Positions 46,804 to 57,025 are shown, counted from the stretch's first letter. The stretch is DNA of 64,000 nucleotides from Avena insularis (GCA_023614405.1 CM042694.1:132189711-132253710); one strand, 5' to 3'. The notes: generated by a model from the letters alone, not told the origin. Program-made: numbers and translations.

Positions 46804-47130
46804 TATGGATATGGATGATCAGTTGATGTGACTCTCGGCCTTGAATTCTTGGATAGATAGGTTACGGTCTACTACCTTTTTCTATTACTACATGGACACT
46901 AGCCAAATTCAAAATCTGAATCGAGCAGCAAAATCACCCACCGACTTTGAAGCATTTCCCGTCCCACGGATTCAAAACCTTTGAGAAAAAATCTCCCACC
47001 GGATAGTACCATTTTTTCATTATTATGAGATAGACGCTGGCCAAATTCAAATCTCAATCGAGCGGCAATATCACACACCGACCTTGAAGCATTTTGCGAC
47101 CCTCTGTTTTTGAAAAACTTTTGTCTTTAA
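46804..47130. repeat. Short direct repeat, no gene
   Basis: A segment of about 65 bp (AGCCAAATTCAAAATCT, CGAGC-GCAA, CACCGAC-TTGAAGCATTT) occurs at 46895-46965 and again at 47036-47100, with a weaker fragment at 46435-46480. Nothing else is recognised. Confidence 0.55.
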
Positions 47131-48491
47131 ATTTCCCGTTCTACCCATTGTTCAGACGATAGATGGACATACTAAAGTCAGTAGCTCGGGGGCATGATCG
47201 TAATTATATTGCTATTCACCTCTATGGTCCCGATTCGTGCAGTTTTTCCCGCTAGCCCTCCCAAAAATCCCAAGCTCCTCTGTCGCCTCTACGGCCACCA
47301 TGCGCACCGGCTTGATCATCGGTCTCGTGCGCCGCTACGGAGCTGCTTCATCGATGCTCACCCATCGGATCTTGTTCATCGGGTCTCTCTACCACTGCAC
47401 CAGAGCTGTAGTTTCGTTCACCATGCCGATGGCGTCATCGACCGCCCAAGCTCTGCTTCCTCGCCATCAAAAGCTATCCAACCGAACTAGATCCGCTTCA
47501 CCGGTGTCCGCCGGACGTGATCTACTTCAAGGAGTTCCATGTCCACCGCTCCAAACCAGGTGCACGACCGTTGTCGTTCACTACACCGGATCTGCCTTAG
47601 CAACACTCTCATCCACCACGCTGAAGCGGCATCGACCGCCCAAGATCTGCTTCCCCGACACCAACATCCACCCTAACTGTAGCACCCTCGGTGACCTGGA
47701 CATCACCCGCACGGTACCGACGATGCTTAGACACCTCTCCTACCAAGGTAACCAAATCTCCAATCCGTTTTTTTTGCCAGCATATAGCAGGTTCAAGCCT
47801 ATCACAGTGAACTGAATTTTTGTAATCATGCTACACACCAAGTCAATGCGCACGCCTGTTGTACACACTACATACAAGGTCACTAGAAATGTTTGTTTGC
47901 ATTCACTTCTCTACAAATTTTAAAGCCAAGCCCATGTTCTTAGCTACTTTGTACAACAGTAATTGTCTACTAACTTGTAATTATTGCAAAATCTGAAGTC
48001 AGTGGAAAATATTAGTGTGGATTCACTACTCTACAGTTACTGAATCTATCTGGTTTGTCCTAATATCAGTTCATGTTATTATTTCCTCCTTGACATTGTT
48101 CTGCTATCCTGTAGTAGCCGTTTAAACTCTTCGTACTAATTAGATTATAATTTTGTTGTTGCAATATGGTTATTCAAAAGTTGCATCACTAACAATTTCT
48201 TTTTCTTGCATAGAGCTCAAAATGGAACAATGAACATGTTGGTTTGCATAGCCTATTCTATAGGTTCACAAGAGACACCATTATTTCCTTATTCTTAGCT
48301 ATGATAGTAACTACATGCCATTGTGTAGCTCACCGCAAATTCCGAGTTACCCAACGACTCTTGCATTCCAGGAGATACCACTGCTTCCATTAATATTTGC
48401 TAAAATGACCTGGCTAGTTTATATTTGTTGAAAGTCTAAGAAACACATTGTTTAATTGCTCATTTCATTCTAGGCACACTAGTCTAATGCT
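47131..48491 (+). other. Possible decayed exon plus intron-like sequence
   Basis: 47237-47750 is an open, GC-rich stretch that ends at a good splice donor (CCAAG then GTAACC) and is followed by AT-rich intron-like sequence to 48200. The encoded peptide has no motif I recognise. It contains an internal duplication (GCATCGACCGCCCAAG at about 47435 and 47632), and overlapping frames are equally open. It may be a gene fragment or a transposon leader; I do not call a gene. Confidence 0.25.
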
Positions 48492-48765
48492 CACTAGTAG
48501 AAAAGGTCCTTTAGTTCGGGCCATTAGTCCCGGCCGTGGGTGGGGCCAGGACTAATGGGCTGAACTGGACGGCCAGAATCCCCGAAATCACTTGTCTCGG
48601 CCCGTAAGAGACCTTTAGTCGTGGTTTGAGATACAAATTGGGACTAAAGGGTCTGGTGCCTGCTGCGCGGCCTTGGCACACCCATTAGTCTCGGTTTGTA
48701 TCTCAAACCGGGACCAATGGGCTGGCCCTATATATATGGCACATGCTCTCCTCTATTTTTTCATG
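48492..48765 (+). mobile_element. 5' terminal region of a CACTA transposon
   Basis: The terminal repeat CACTAGTAGAAAAGG at 48492 is followed by subterminal motifs of the TTTAGTCCCGG type in both orientations, including an inverted pair around GGTTTGAGATACAAA and TTTGTATCTCAAACC (48620-48710). A TATATATA stretch at 48729-48738 could be the element promoter. Tnp2 begins 250 bp downstream on the same strand. Confidence 0.85.
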
Positions 48766-49011
48766 GGGGAAGGTGTGGCAAAGTTTGTGCTAGGTTTTTT
48801 CTCTTATGTACTAGAGGTGCTCGATTAAATGCCTATGAGAGCGATGTCACTTGAGTTCACACAAGACAAACATGATATGAGGTGCCCGAGCCACACTTAA
48901 GGTTTCTCCTCTTTGTTTTGAACTGTCCTAATAGGTTAGCAACTATTTTCTCGTTTAGACCTCACGGTACTAATTTGAGCACTGTTTGATATATATGGTT
49001 GTATGATGCAG

Positions 49012-52000
49012 ATGAGCCATCCATGGATGTACGATGACCGACACTCTAATGCTTACAGAGAAGGCGTGCGTTCTTTTCGCCTTGTGGCCGAGGCGAACAA
49101 GCGGCGGGATGGTTTTATGTGTTGTCCATGTGTTGAATGTCAGAATGAGTAGGCTCACACTTCCTCAAGAGTCATTCACAACCACCTGCTTCGGTCCTGT
49201 TTCATGTCCAGCTATAATGTTTGAACCAAGCATGGAGAAAGAGGGGTTATGATGGAAGACGATGATGAAGAAGAGAACGATGATGACAACTATCGACCTA
49301 TGTTCCCTGAATACGCTGATACCGTAATGGAAGACAATGAAGAAGAAGGGGGTGAAGAACAGGAACCAGATGAGACCGCTGATGATCTTGGTCAGGTCAT
49401 TTCTAATGCAAAGCGAGAATGTGACACAGAAAAGGAGAGGTTGCAGTTCGAGTAGATGTTACAGGACCACAACAAATTGTTGTACCCAACTTGTGAAGCT
49501 GGCCAGAAGAAGCTAGGTAGCACACTGGAATTTCTGAAGTGAAAGGCAGAGACCGGTGTAACTGACACGGGATTTGAAAAGTTGCTGGTAATAATGAAGA
49601 AGCTACTTCCAAGAAATAACAAATTGCTCTCCGGTACATATGAAGCAAAGAAGCTTGTCTGCCCTCTAGGATTAGACGTGTAGAAGATACATGCATGCCC
49701 TAATGACTGCATAATCTACCGCGGTGAGAAGTACGAGAATATGAATAAATGTCCGGTATGCACTGCATTGCGGTATAAGATCAGAAAAGATGACCCTAGC
49801 GATGTTGAGGGCGAGCCACCCAGGAAGAGGGTTCCTGCCAAGGTGATGTGGTATGCTCCTATAATACCACGGTTGAAACGTTTGTTCAGAAACAAAGAGC
49901 ATGCCAAGTTGATGCGATGTCACATGGAAGACCGTAAGAAAGACGGGAAGTTGAGGCACCCTGCTGATGGTCGGCAGTGGAGAAAAATTGAGAGAGACTT
50001 CCCGGACTTTGCTGGTGACACAAGGAACTTATGGTTTGGTCTAAATACCGATGGCATGAATCCTTTTGGGGAGCAGAACTACAGTCACAGCACCTGGCCC
50101 ATGACTCTATGTATATACAACCTTCCTCCTTGGTTGTGCATGAAGCAGAAGTTCATTATGATGCCGGTGCTCATCCAAGGCCCGAAGCAACCCGTCAACG
50201 ACATTGATGTGTACCTAAGGCCATTAGTTGATGAACTTTTATAGTTGTGGGCCAAGCCAGGTGTACGTGCGTGGGATGAGTACAAACAGCAGGAATTTGA
50301 CCTACAAGCATTGTTGTTCATAACTATCAATGGTTGGCCTGCTCTTAGTAACATTTTAGGACAGACGAACAAAGGATACAATGCATGCACACACTGTTTA
50401 GATGAGACTGAAAGTATATATCTGGATAAATGTAGGAAGAATGTGTACCCATACAATCGTCGTTTTCTTCCGCCCAGTCATCCCTTAAGGAAGAAAGGCA
50501 AGCATTTCAATGGCAAGGCAGAAACCCGGACGAAGCCTATCCTCCGTACTGGTGCTGATGTATTTGGTATGGTCAAGGATTTGGATGTAATCTTTGGAAA
50601 GGGTCCTAGAGGACAACCTGTTCCGAAAGACGCCGACGGACACGCACCCTTGGAAGAAGAAATCTATATTTTTGGAGCTACCCATTTGTAAATTGCATGA
50701 GGTCCGCGCTGCAATCGACGTGATGCATCGGATGAAGAATCTTTGCGTGAATATTCTAGGATTCCTAGGCTTGTATAGGAAGTCAAAAGATACCCAAGCA
50801 GCACAAGAGGACCAGCAACATCATAAAGGACGAGATGGCAAGTATCCAGGGCAGTTTCAAGGGCTTGCCAGCTACGCTCTTACCAAAGAAGAGAAGGAAA
50901 TCTTTTTTGAAGTCCTTTTCAGCATCAAGGTCCCGTTTGGCTTCTCGTCGAATATAAAGGGAATAGTAAATATGAAAGAGAAAAAATTTCAAAACCTAAA
51001 GTCCCATGACTTCCACGTTCTTGTGACGCAATTGCTTCCGGTTGCATTGAGGGGAATTCTACCAGAAAATGTTCGACTAGCCATTGTGAAGGTATGTGCA
51101 TTCCTCAATGCAATTTCTTAGAAGGTAATCGATCAAGAAAGTCTATCAGGGTTACAAATTGATGTGGTTAAATGTCTGGTTAGCTTCGAGTTGTTGTTCC
51201 TTCCATCCTTCTTCAATATTATGACGCACCTCCTAGTTCACCTAGTCGAGGAGATTAGAATTCTTGTTCCTGTGTTTATACACAATATGTTCCCCTTCGA
51301 GAGGTTCATGGGAGTCTTAAAGAAATATGTTCATAACCATGTTAGGCCAGAAGGAAGCATCTCCAAGGGCTATGGAACAGAGGAGGTCATTGAGTTTTGT
51401 GTTGAATTTCTTCCTGACCTTAAGCCGATTGGTGTTCTTGAATCTCGGTATGAGGGGAGGTTAACTGGAAAAGGCACACTAGGAAGGAAACCAATCGTAT
51501 GTAGGGACGGGCATTCTTTCACTGAAGCACACTACATAGTTCTACACAATTCCACTGTGGTGGATCCGTATATCGAGAAACACAATAATATTCTATGCTC
51601 CCAAAACCTGGGGAAGCCTGACTCCTTGATTAAAGGGGAACATGAGAAGAATTTTGGCAGTTGGTTGCAGACACATCTCATGAATAACACCACGGTTGGA
51701 GATTAGTTGTACTTGTTGGCCAGGTTACCATCTTCGACTATATGTACTTTCCAAGGGTACGAGATAAATGGGAATACATTTTACATGATCGCCCAAGATA
51801 AAAAGAGCACCAACCAAAACAGTGGTGTCCCCTTTGATGCAATAGATGACAATGGGCAGAAGGACACATATTATGGGTACATAGAGGAGATATGGGAACT
51901 TGACTATGGACCTACTTTTAAGGTCCCTTTGTTTCGGTGCAAATGAGTCAAGCTGACAGGAGGTGGGTACATGTAGACCAAAAGTACAGCATGACAACAG

Positions 52001-52323
52001 TGGATCTCAACAATCTTGCATACATGGATGAACCATTCGTCCTAGCCAGCGATGTGGCTCTAGTTTTCTATGTGAAGGACATGTCTACCAAACCGAGAAA
52101 AAGGAAAGATAAGCAAAATAATACAGAATACGATGAGCCAAAGCGCCACATAGTTTTTTCAGGGAAAAGAAACATCATGGGAGTGGATGACAAGACAAAC
52201 ATGTCAGAAGATTACAATAAGTTTCATGAAATTCCGCCATTCAAAGTGAAAACTGACCCAAGCATCCTGTTAAATGATGAAGATTCTCCATGGCTACAGT
52301 GGAGAAGAAAACCACAACACTAA
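49012..52323 (+). pseudogene. tnp2: CACTA transposase (Tnp2/TnpD-type, Transposase_21), decayed
   Basis: An ATG at 49012 opens a frame with a cysteine pattern (FMCCPCVEC), TKHGERG, an acidic linker, CPNDCIIYRGE, CPVCTALRYKI, the core LWFGLNTDGMNPF, NLPPWLCMKQKFIMM, DVYLRPLVDELL, AAIDVMHRMKNLCVN, then HNMFPFERFMGVLKKYVHN, GYGTEEVIEFC and the C-terminal DLNNLAY and KRHIVFSGKRNIMGV. DGMNPF and the VMH region fit the transposase core. Stops at 49150, 49222, 49453, 49540, 49681, 50242, 51119, 51704 and 51944 and frameshifts near 50650 and 51960 disable it. Homology is otherwise continuous over about 1,100 codons with no large deletion. It would act in the nucleus on CACTA ends. Confidence 0.95.
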
Positions 52324-52439
52324 ATGTTGGTGATGTGTAATAATGTATTAAACCTTTTACGTAATAAATCTATGCAACATTGTTTTGAAGATAGAGGATG
52401 AGTCAAGTTTGGTATTTTTTCTTGCAACTATGTCACATA

Positions 52440-52551
52440 ATATCTTTAGTCCTGGTTGAAGAAACCAACTGGGACTTAAGGGGTTGCGGCAGGCTGGAGC
52501 CGGCGCGAGCATGTTTAGTCCCGGTTGAAGAAACCAACCGAGACTTAAGGG
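52440..52551. repeat. CACTA subterminal repeats downstream of Tnp2
   Basis: There are two copies of a segment reading TTTAGTCC(T/C)GGTTGAAGAAACCAAC followed by a GACTTAAGGGG-type end, at about 52446-52484 and 52514-52552. Such repeats are the transposase-binding sites near CACTA ends. The true terminal CTACTAGTG was not found before 53127. Confidence 0.75.
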
Positions 52552-52613
52552 GTGAGTGTCGACACTATGACAGGGGTGAGTGTAGACATTATGTCGTGAG
52601 TGTCGACACTATG
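52552..52613 (+). promoter_or_regulatory. Three tandem 18-bp palindromic elements upstream of the hairpin cluster
   Basis: GTGAGTGTCGACACTATG occurs at 52552-52569 and 52596-52613 identically, and as GTGAGTGTAGACATTATG at 52576-52593. The first and third contain the perfect palindrome AGTGTCGACACT. They end 15 bp before a TATA box, a promoter-like arrangement. Binding protein unknown. Confidence 0.55.
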
Positions 52614-52627
52614 TTGTGCTGCTTAAT

Positions 52628-52638
52628 CTATAAATAGG
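52628..52638 (+). promoter_or_regulatory. TATA box preceding the hairpin cluster
   Basis: CTATAAATAGG matches the plant TATA consensus closely. Transcription would be expected to start about 30 bp downstream near 52660-52670, some 25-35 bp before the first stem-loop at 52695. Confidence 0.55.
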
Positions 52639-52694
52639 CATCCATGTGAAGTTATCAACTGCAAACAAGATGGTGTGAAAGAGCGGGGACAACA

Positions 52695-52762
52695 CTATGG
52701 CCAGTTTGAGGGAGATGCCGATGGAGCCCAGTCCTTCGACATCTCCAACAAACTGGCCATAG
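52695..52762 (+). ncRNA. Candidate small-RNA hairpin 1
   Basis: This 68-nt stem-loop has 31-nt arms of which 27 pair and a 6-nt loop. Unpaired positions are 15, 16, 24 and 28 of the 5' arm. The arms begin CTATGGCCAG and end CTGGCCATAG. It is preceded by CAAGATGGTGTG and GGGACAACA, as are the other two hairpins. No protein frame. Possible microRNA or siRNA precursor; expression unknown. Confidence 0.5.
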
Positions 52763-52813
52763 ATGTACTCCCTAATATGTGAAACACGATGGTGTGCGAG
52801 AGCAGGGACAACA

Positions 52814-52880
52814 CTACGGCCAACTTCAAGGTGATGCCTAAGGATCCAGTCCTCAGGCATCTCTCTGAAGCTGGCCATAG
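52814..52880 (+). ncRNA. Candidate small-RNA hairpin 2
   Basis: This 67-nt stem-loop has a 5-nt loop TCCAG. Its 3' arm (52850-52880) is identical to that of hairpin 3, while the 5' arm has five mismatches and one G-U pair over 31 positions. An unchanged 3' arm with a drifting 5' arm resembles mature/star asymmetry in microRNA precursors, though recent duplication could also explain it. Confidence 0.5.
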
Positions 52881-52979
52881 AGGCACTCCCTAATATGTGA
52901 AATTAGTTAGCTCCCCGCCATATTAATCTAGATAGAGAAGTTATGAACTACAAGATGGTGTGCGAGAGCAGGGACAACA

Positions 52980-53046
52980 CTATGGCCAGCTTTAGGGAGA
53001 TGCCTAAGGATCCAGTCCTCAGGCATCTCTCTGAAGCTGGCCATAG
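52980..53046 (+). ncRNA. Candidate small-RNA hairpin 3, nearly perfect
   Basis: This 67-nt stem-loop has 28 Watson-Crick pairs, 2 G-U pairs and 1 A-C mismatch over 31-nt arms, and loop TCCAG. Against hairpin 1, stem positions 11 (T-A to C-G) and 26 (G-C to T-A) changed on both arms, and position 14 (G-C to T-G) also keeps pairing. Flanks are shared with hairpins 1 and 2 (CAAGATGGTGTGCGAGAGCA, ACTCCCTAATATGTGAA). Confidence 0.55.
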
Positions 53047-53126
53047 AGGAACTCCCTAATATGTGAAATTAGTTAGAATAGAACAACATCTTCATATATA
53101 GTTCGGGAAAGTTGTAGAGAGACCAA

Positions 53127-54180
53127 CACTAGTAGGAAACGATATATTAGTCCCGGTTTACTAACTGGGACTACAAAATCGGGACTAAAGGCCCCCCTTT
53201 AGTCCCGCCGGTCCAGCCACAAACTGGGACTAACACTCAAGACATTTATTATTATTAAAAAACTAGGACTAAGAAATCAGGACTAAATGCCCCCTTTAGT
53301 CACTCATATCTATCCCTATAGTACATAACTTCAGGGTCATCTTCATCTTTGTCACCATCGTCGTCATCGTCGCTAGGCGCACGCGGCTGGATCCTAATCC
53401 CAGCCATGGCATATTCCAGGGGTACCTGCTACTCCAGCCTCGGATTCACGACGTGCGAGGGAGGGGGCTCCTGGATGATGATGATGCGTAGCCCACAGCC
53501 TTCACCATCCCCACCCTTCTTGTGGCTCTGTGGAGGGTCAAAGTGCGGGCACCGCAGGCGAGGATGATCTCCCTGGGCGATGTAGCGCATCACACCGACG
53601 ATAGTCAGGTTTTCCCACCATTGGCAGTGACCAACCTCATTGTGGTTCAATGTGGGTGGGCCATCACTCTCGTACCTGGCGAGCTCCCTTTCCTGCTGGT
53701 TAGCAAAGAAGGCATTCCAAGTGTCGCGGCTATCGGAATCCCAATGGGGATCCATCCGCTGCTCCGGCGTGAGCTCGAGGTAGAAGTGGTTTGTGATGGC
53801 CACCTGGTGGGCGGAACCTTGAGGCACAGGAGGGACAGGAACTCCTCCATCTCTCAGCATCTACTCGGCGGTTAGCCAGTAGCCTGGCGGGTATGGGTAG
53901 CTGGAGACCCACATCTCCTTAGTCTCCTCGAGGGTTAGAATCACCCAGTATGTGGTGTCTGTTGTTGTGAGAGGGGAAGATGTGGATGTGTGGATGGCCA
54001 TGGCAGCCGCCCTAGATATAGAGGGAAAAGGAAGGAAAATATGGCGGGAAGCGGAGGGAAATGGCGGGAAAGCATGATGCGTGGCTTGATGGCTCTAAGA
54101 AGGGCGGGAAATATCTTAAGTCCCGGTTATTGGATCCAACCGGGATTAAAGGCCCCCAAAATATCTTAAGTCATGGATAC
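53127..54180 (-). mobile_element. CACTA transposon fragment carrying an unknown reading frame
   Basis: A CACTA terminal repeat CACTAGTAGGAAACG starts at 53127, followed by inverted subterminal motifs (TTAGTCCCGGTTTACTAACTGGGACTA). On the right, 54110-54165 has AAGTCCCGGTTATTGG and its inverted partner, twice with ATATCTTAAGTC. A matching right terminal repeat was not found, so the right border is approximate. The enclosed frame runs on the minus strand. It may be a small element nested in the Tnp2-bearing one. Confidence 0.65.
53300..54001 (-). pseudogene. Unrecognised reading frame inside the CACTA fragment
   Basis: From ATG 54001 the minus strand reads about 233 codons with only two in-frame stops (53861-53863 and 53429-53431), ending at 53300. 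The peptide has a tryptophan- and tyrosine-rich N-terminal part (EMWVSSYPYPPGYW), a central HFYLELTPEQRMDPHW, DTWNAFFANQQERELARYE and HCQWWENLTIVGVMRYI, and an acidic tail of Asp/Glu. It does not look like a transposase I know. No intron is evident. It could be a captured host fragment or a family-specific accessory protein. Overlapping plus-strand frames are shadows. Confidence 0.45.
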
Positions 54181-54196
54181 TAGTTTTAATAGTTAG

Positions 54197-54395
54197 ACCC
54201 TAGAACCCTAAACCCTAAACCCGAACCCTAAACCTAAACCTAAACCCTAGACCCTTAAACCATAAACCTGAAACCTGAAACCCTAACCCTAACCTAGCCG
54301 AACCCTAACCTAAACCCGAAACCCTAACCCTAAACCTAAAGCCTAACCCTAAACCTGAAACCCGAAACCCTAACCCTAAACCAGAACCCTCCCAC
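54197..54395 (-). repeat. Degenerate telomere-like CCCTAAA repeats
   Basis: About 25 imperfect copies of CCCTAAA/CCCTAAC/CCTGAAA are present, that is, the plant telomere heptamer TTTAGGG on the minus strand, interspersed with CCCGAAA variants. This is an interstitial block, not a chromosome end, because CACTA sequence continues on both sides. Confidence 0.8.
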
Positions 54396-55064
54396 AAAAA
54401 CCCCATCATTTTTAATAATATTGATATACTAGTTTATTTAATTGTATGCAATAAGGCGGGAAACAGAGATTTCAGTCAACTTTTTTAAAAAAGTGACCTT
54501 TAGTCCCGGGTCGTGTCACGATCCGGGTTAAAGGTGTCCGGTTGACGCACCCCTGTGGGCTGGTGCCAAAAAACCTTTAGTCCCGGGTCGTGGCACACTC
54601 GGGGACTAAAGGTCATACCTTTAGTCTCGGTCCATGGCATGAGCCGGGACTAAAGACCCTTTAGTCCTAGTCCGTGGCACGAGCCGGGACTAAAGGTACT
54701 TCCCCTTATATCACGCTCCCCTTCACTCCCCCAAATCCCCATCTCCACTCACTGCAGGAAAATCGCGCGCGAGGACGATGAAAGACGCCAGCAGGCTGCC
54801 AATTTTTTCTCATGTTGTCCGTGCCGCTGCAGCCTCAATGATGAACGCCGCCGCGCTGCTGCCTCTCCTGCCGCCGCGTGCATGCGTCCCTGCCGGCCAG
54901 GTAATAAACCCCCATGGCACCCTCTGCATTCCGGCCCTGCGCCGTCCGTGCGCCGCCATCCGAACGCCACCATGCCGCCATGCCATCGCTTTGCCGAGCC
55001 GCTTGTCACATCATCACCGGCCCTTGGCGTGGCCTGAAACTCGACCGACCACCCTATTTTTTAG
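54396..55064 (+). mobile_element. CACTA subterminal region and leader of a further element
   Basis: 54496-54700 contains at least six CCTTTAGTCCCGG or CGGGACTAAAGG motifs in alternating orientation around GTCGTGGCAC, the usual CACTA subterminal array. 54700-54760 has a TTATAT box and a CT-rich leader ending CACTGCAGG. 54778-55074 is open in several frames on both strands but shows no motif, so I treat it as leader. No CACTA terminus is visible to its left; it may have been lost. Confidence 0.6.
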
Positions 55065-55283
55065 ATATGTATAATTATTGATTAATATGTGTATATTATA
55101 TATATATATATGTTTATTAATATGTGTATATATTATAGTATATATGTGTACTATAGTATATATGTGTACTATATAGTATATATGGAGTATATATGTTATT
55201 AATATGTAGTATATATGGAGTATATATATAGTATATACTATTATATTATTAATATGTGTGTATATAGTATATATGTGTATATA
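55065..55283. repeat. AT-rich TATATGTGTA simple-sequence tract
   Basis: Nearly pure alternation of TATATA, TGTGTATATA and TTATTAATATG phrases for about 220 bp, directly before the minisatellite. No gene. Confidence 0.85.
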
Positions 55284-56306
55284 GTTAGGGTTAGGGTGGT
55301 ACGGGTGCTCGCGGGCCCCCGGAGATAGGGTTAGGGTGGTGGTGCTCGTGGGCCCCCAGACTTAGGTTAGGGTGGTGGTGCTCGCAGGCCCCTAGAGTTA
55401 GGATTAGGTTGGTACGGTGCTCGTGGGCGACCGGTGTTAGGGTTAGGGTGGTGGTGCTCGGGAGTCCCCAGACCTAGGGTTAGGGTGGTTCTCGCGGGCC
55501 CCCGGACTTAGGGTTAGGGTGGTGGTGCTCGCAGGCCCCCGGACTTAGGGTTAGGGTGGTAGTGCACGTGGGCCCCCCGGACTTAGGGTTAGGATGGTAG
55601 TGCTCGCGGTCCCCCGGACTTAGGGTTAGGGTCGTAGTGCTCGCGGGCCCCCGGACTTAGGGTTAGGGTGGTGGTGCTCACGGGCCCCCGGACTTAGGGT
55701 TAGGATGGTAGTGCTCGCGGGCCCCCAGACTTAGGGTTAGGGTGGGAGTGCTCACGGGCCCCCGGACTTAGGGTTAGGGTGGGAGTGCTCGCGGGCCCCC
55801 AGACTTAGGGTTAAAGTTGTGGTGCTCGGGGGCACCCAGACTTAGGGTGAGGGTGCTGGTGCTCGTGAGCCCCAAGACTTAGGGTTAGGGTGGTAGTGCT
55901 CGCGGGCCCCCGGACTTAGGGTTAGGCTGGTAGTGCTCGTGGGCCCCCGAACTTAGGGTTAGGGTGGTAGTGCTCGCGGGCCCCCGGACTTAGGGTTAGG
56001 GTGGTGGTGCTCACGGGCCCCCGGACTTAGGGTTAGGGTGCTGGTTCTCGCGGGCCCCCAAACTTAGGGTTAGGGTGGTGGTGCTCGCGGGCCCCCGGAC
56101 TTAGGGTTAGGGTGCTGGTGCTCGCAGGCCCCCGGACTTAGGCTTAGGGTGCTGGTGCTCGCGGGCCCTCGGACTTAGGGTTAGGGTGGTAGTGCTCGCG
56201 GGCCCCCAGACTTATAGACGTTATGGGTGCTGGTGCTCGCGGGCCCTCGGACTTAGGGTTAGGGTGGTAGTGCTCGCGGGCCCCCAGACTTATAGACGTT
56301 ATGGGT
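55284..56306 (+). repeat. 37-bp minisatellite with telomere-like TTAGGG core, about 27 copies
   Basis: The unit is ACTTAGGGTTAGGGTGGT followed by a variable GTGCTCGCGGGCCCCCGG half. Most units are 36-38 bp. Near 56205-56306 a larger unit of about 110 bp containing AGACTTATAGACGTTATGGG is duplicated. The strand bias (all TTAGGG on the plus strand) is opposite to the block at 54197-54395. Confidence 0.92.
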
Positions 56307-56464
56307 GCAGGTCGGGGGGTTTATAGAGGTATGGTGGGATACCGGACACGGGTCCCACGCGAGGCATCACTAGAATCTTGCTATTGTTTAGTTTTATTGT
56401 AGCAAATAAGGTGTACATATTATTATTTAGTATTATTTTATATTGTGTGCATTTTGCAGAAAAC

Positions 56465-57025
56465 TATGGATCCACCTAGTCCAATTCGCAGAGACCTAGA
56501 ACAAGAAGAAATTCTCAAGAATATGATCAACAACGCCCACCATGCTCATCCACCCGAATCTCCGTTAATATATCTGAACCCCTCCGGTGAGGGTGAGGAG
56601 GTCGACCGAAATGATCAGGGAGAAGCCGACGGCTCCGGTGGACCCTTAACTAAGTCCGGCGAGGTATATATATGAAGTCCGGTGATTAGTAGATGCATTA
56701 ATTGAGTTGTATATATATAAATTGTTGAAATTTTTATACTCTTAGGCCTCCACATCGAGAGCCAAAAATATTCCAAACGAGGCCCGGCCAAAAAGTTGGA
56801 TGCATCTACGCGTTATACAATTACACGGGTATCACCAGGGGTGAACCCTTGGAACCCGAAAAGGCTAAAAGTGCATTTGTACAACAATGCAGAGTTATGG
56901 TTAGGGATCGCATCCCGATCACCGTTCGAGAGTGGAATATGACAGAAGGGGCAGAAGAGGGTGAGTATGTCGCCGACAGGTATAAAGAGGGTCTTTGGAA
57001 TGACCTCATGACACATTTCACCCTG
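56465..57025 (+). pseudogene. CACTA second gene (TnpA-like, Ptta/En/Spm-type), truncated
   Basis: Exon 1 (ATG 56465 to about 56673) encodes PPSPIRRDLEQEEILKNMI and an acidic, Gly-rich stretch and ends at a donor GAG|GTATAT. After an AT-rich intron with acceptor ACTCTTAG (56745), exon 2 carries, over two 1-bp frameshifts (about 56790 and 56840), EPEKAKSAFVQQC, RDRIPITVREWN and VADRYKEGLWNDLMTHFTL. This is the conserved block of plant CACTA accessory transposase genes. The frame ends abruptly at 57025 where the large LTR element begins. Confidence 0.75.

Noticed and set aside
47237..47815. Possible gene with a splice donor at 47749
   Set aside because: No recognisable domain, internal duplication, competing frames and no convincing downstream exon; kept only as a low-confidence region.
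55284..56306. CRISPR-like regular repeats
   Set aside because: Contiguous 37-bp tandem units without unique spacers, in a plant genome; it is a minisatellite.
54197..56306. True chromosome end
   Set aside because: The telomere-like blocks are degenerate, short, in opposite orientations and followed by more than 7 kb of CACTA and LTR sequence.
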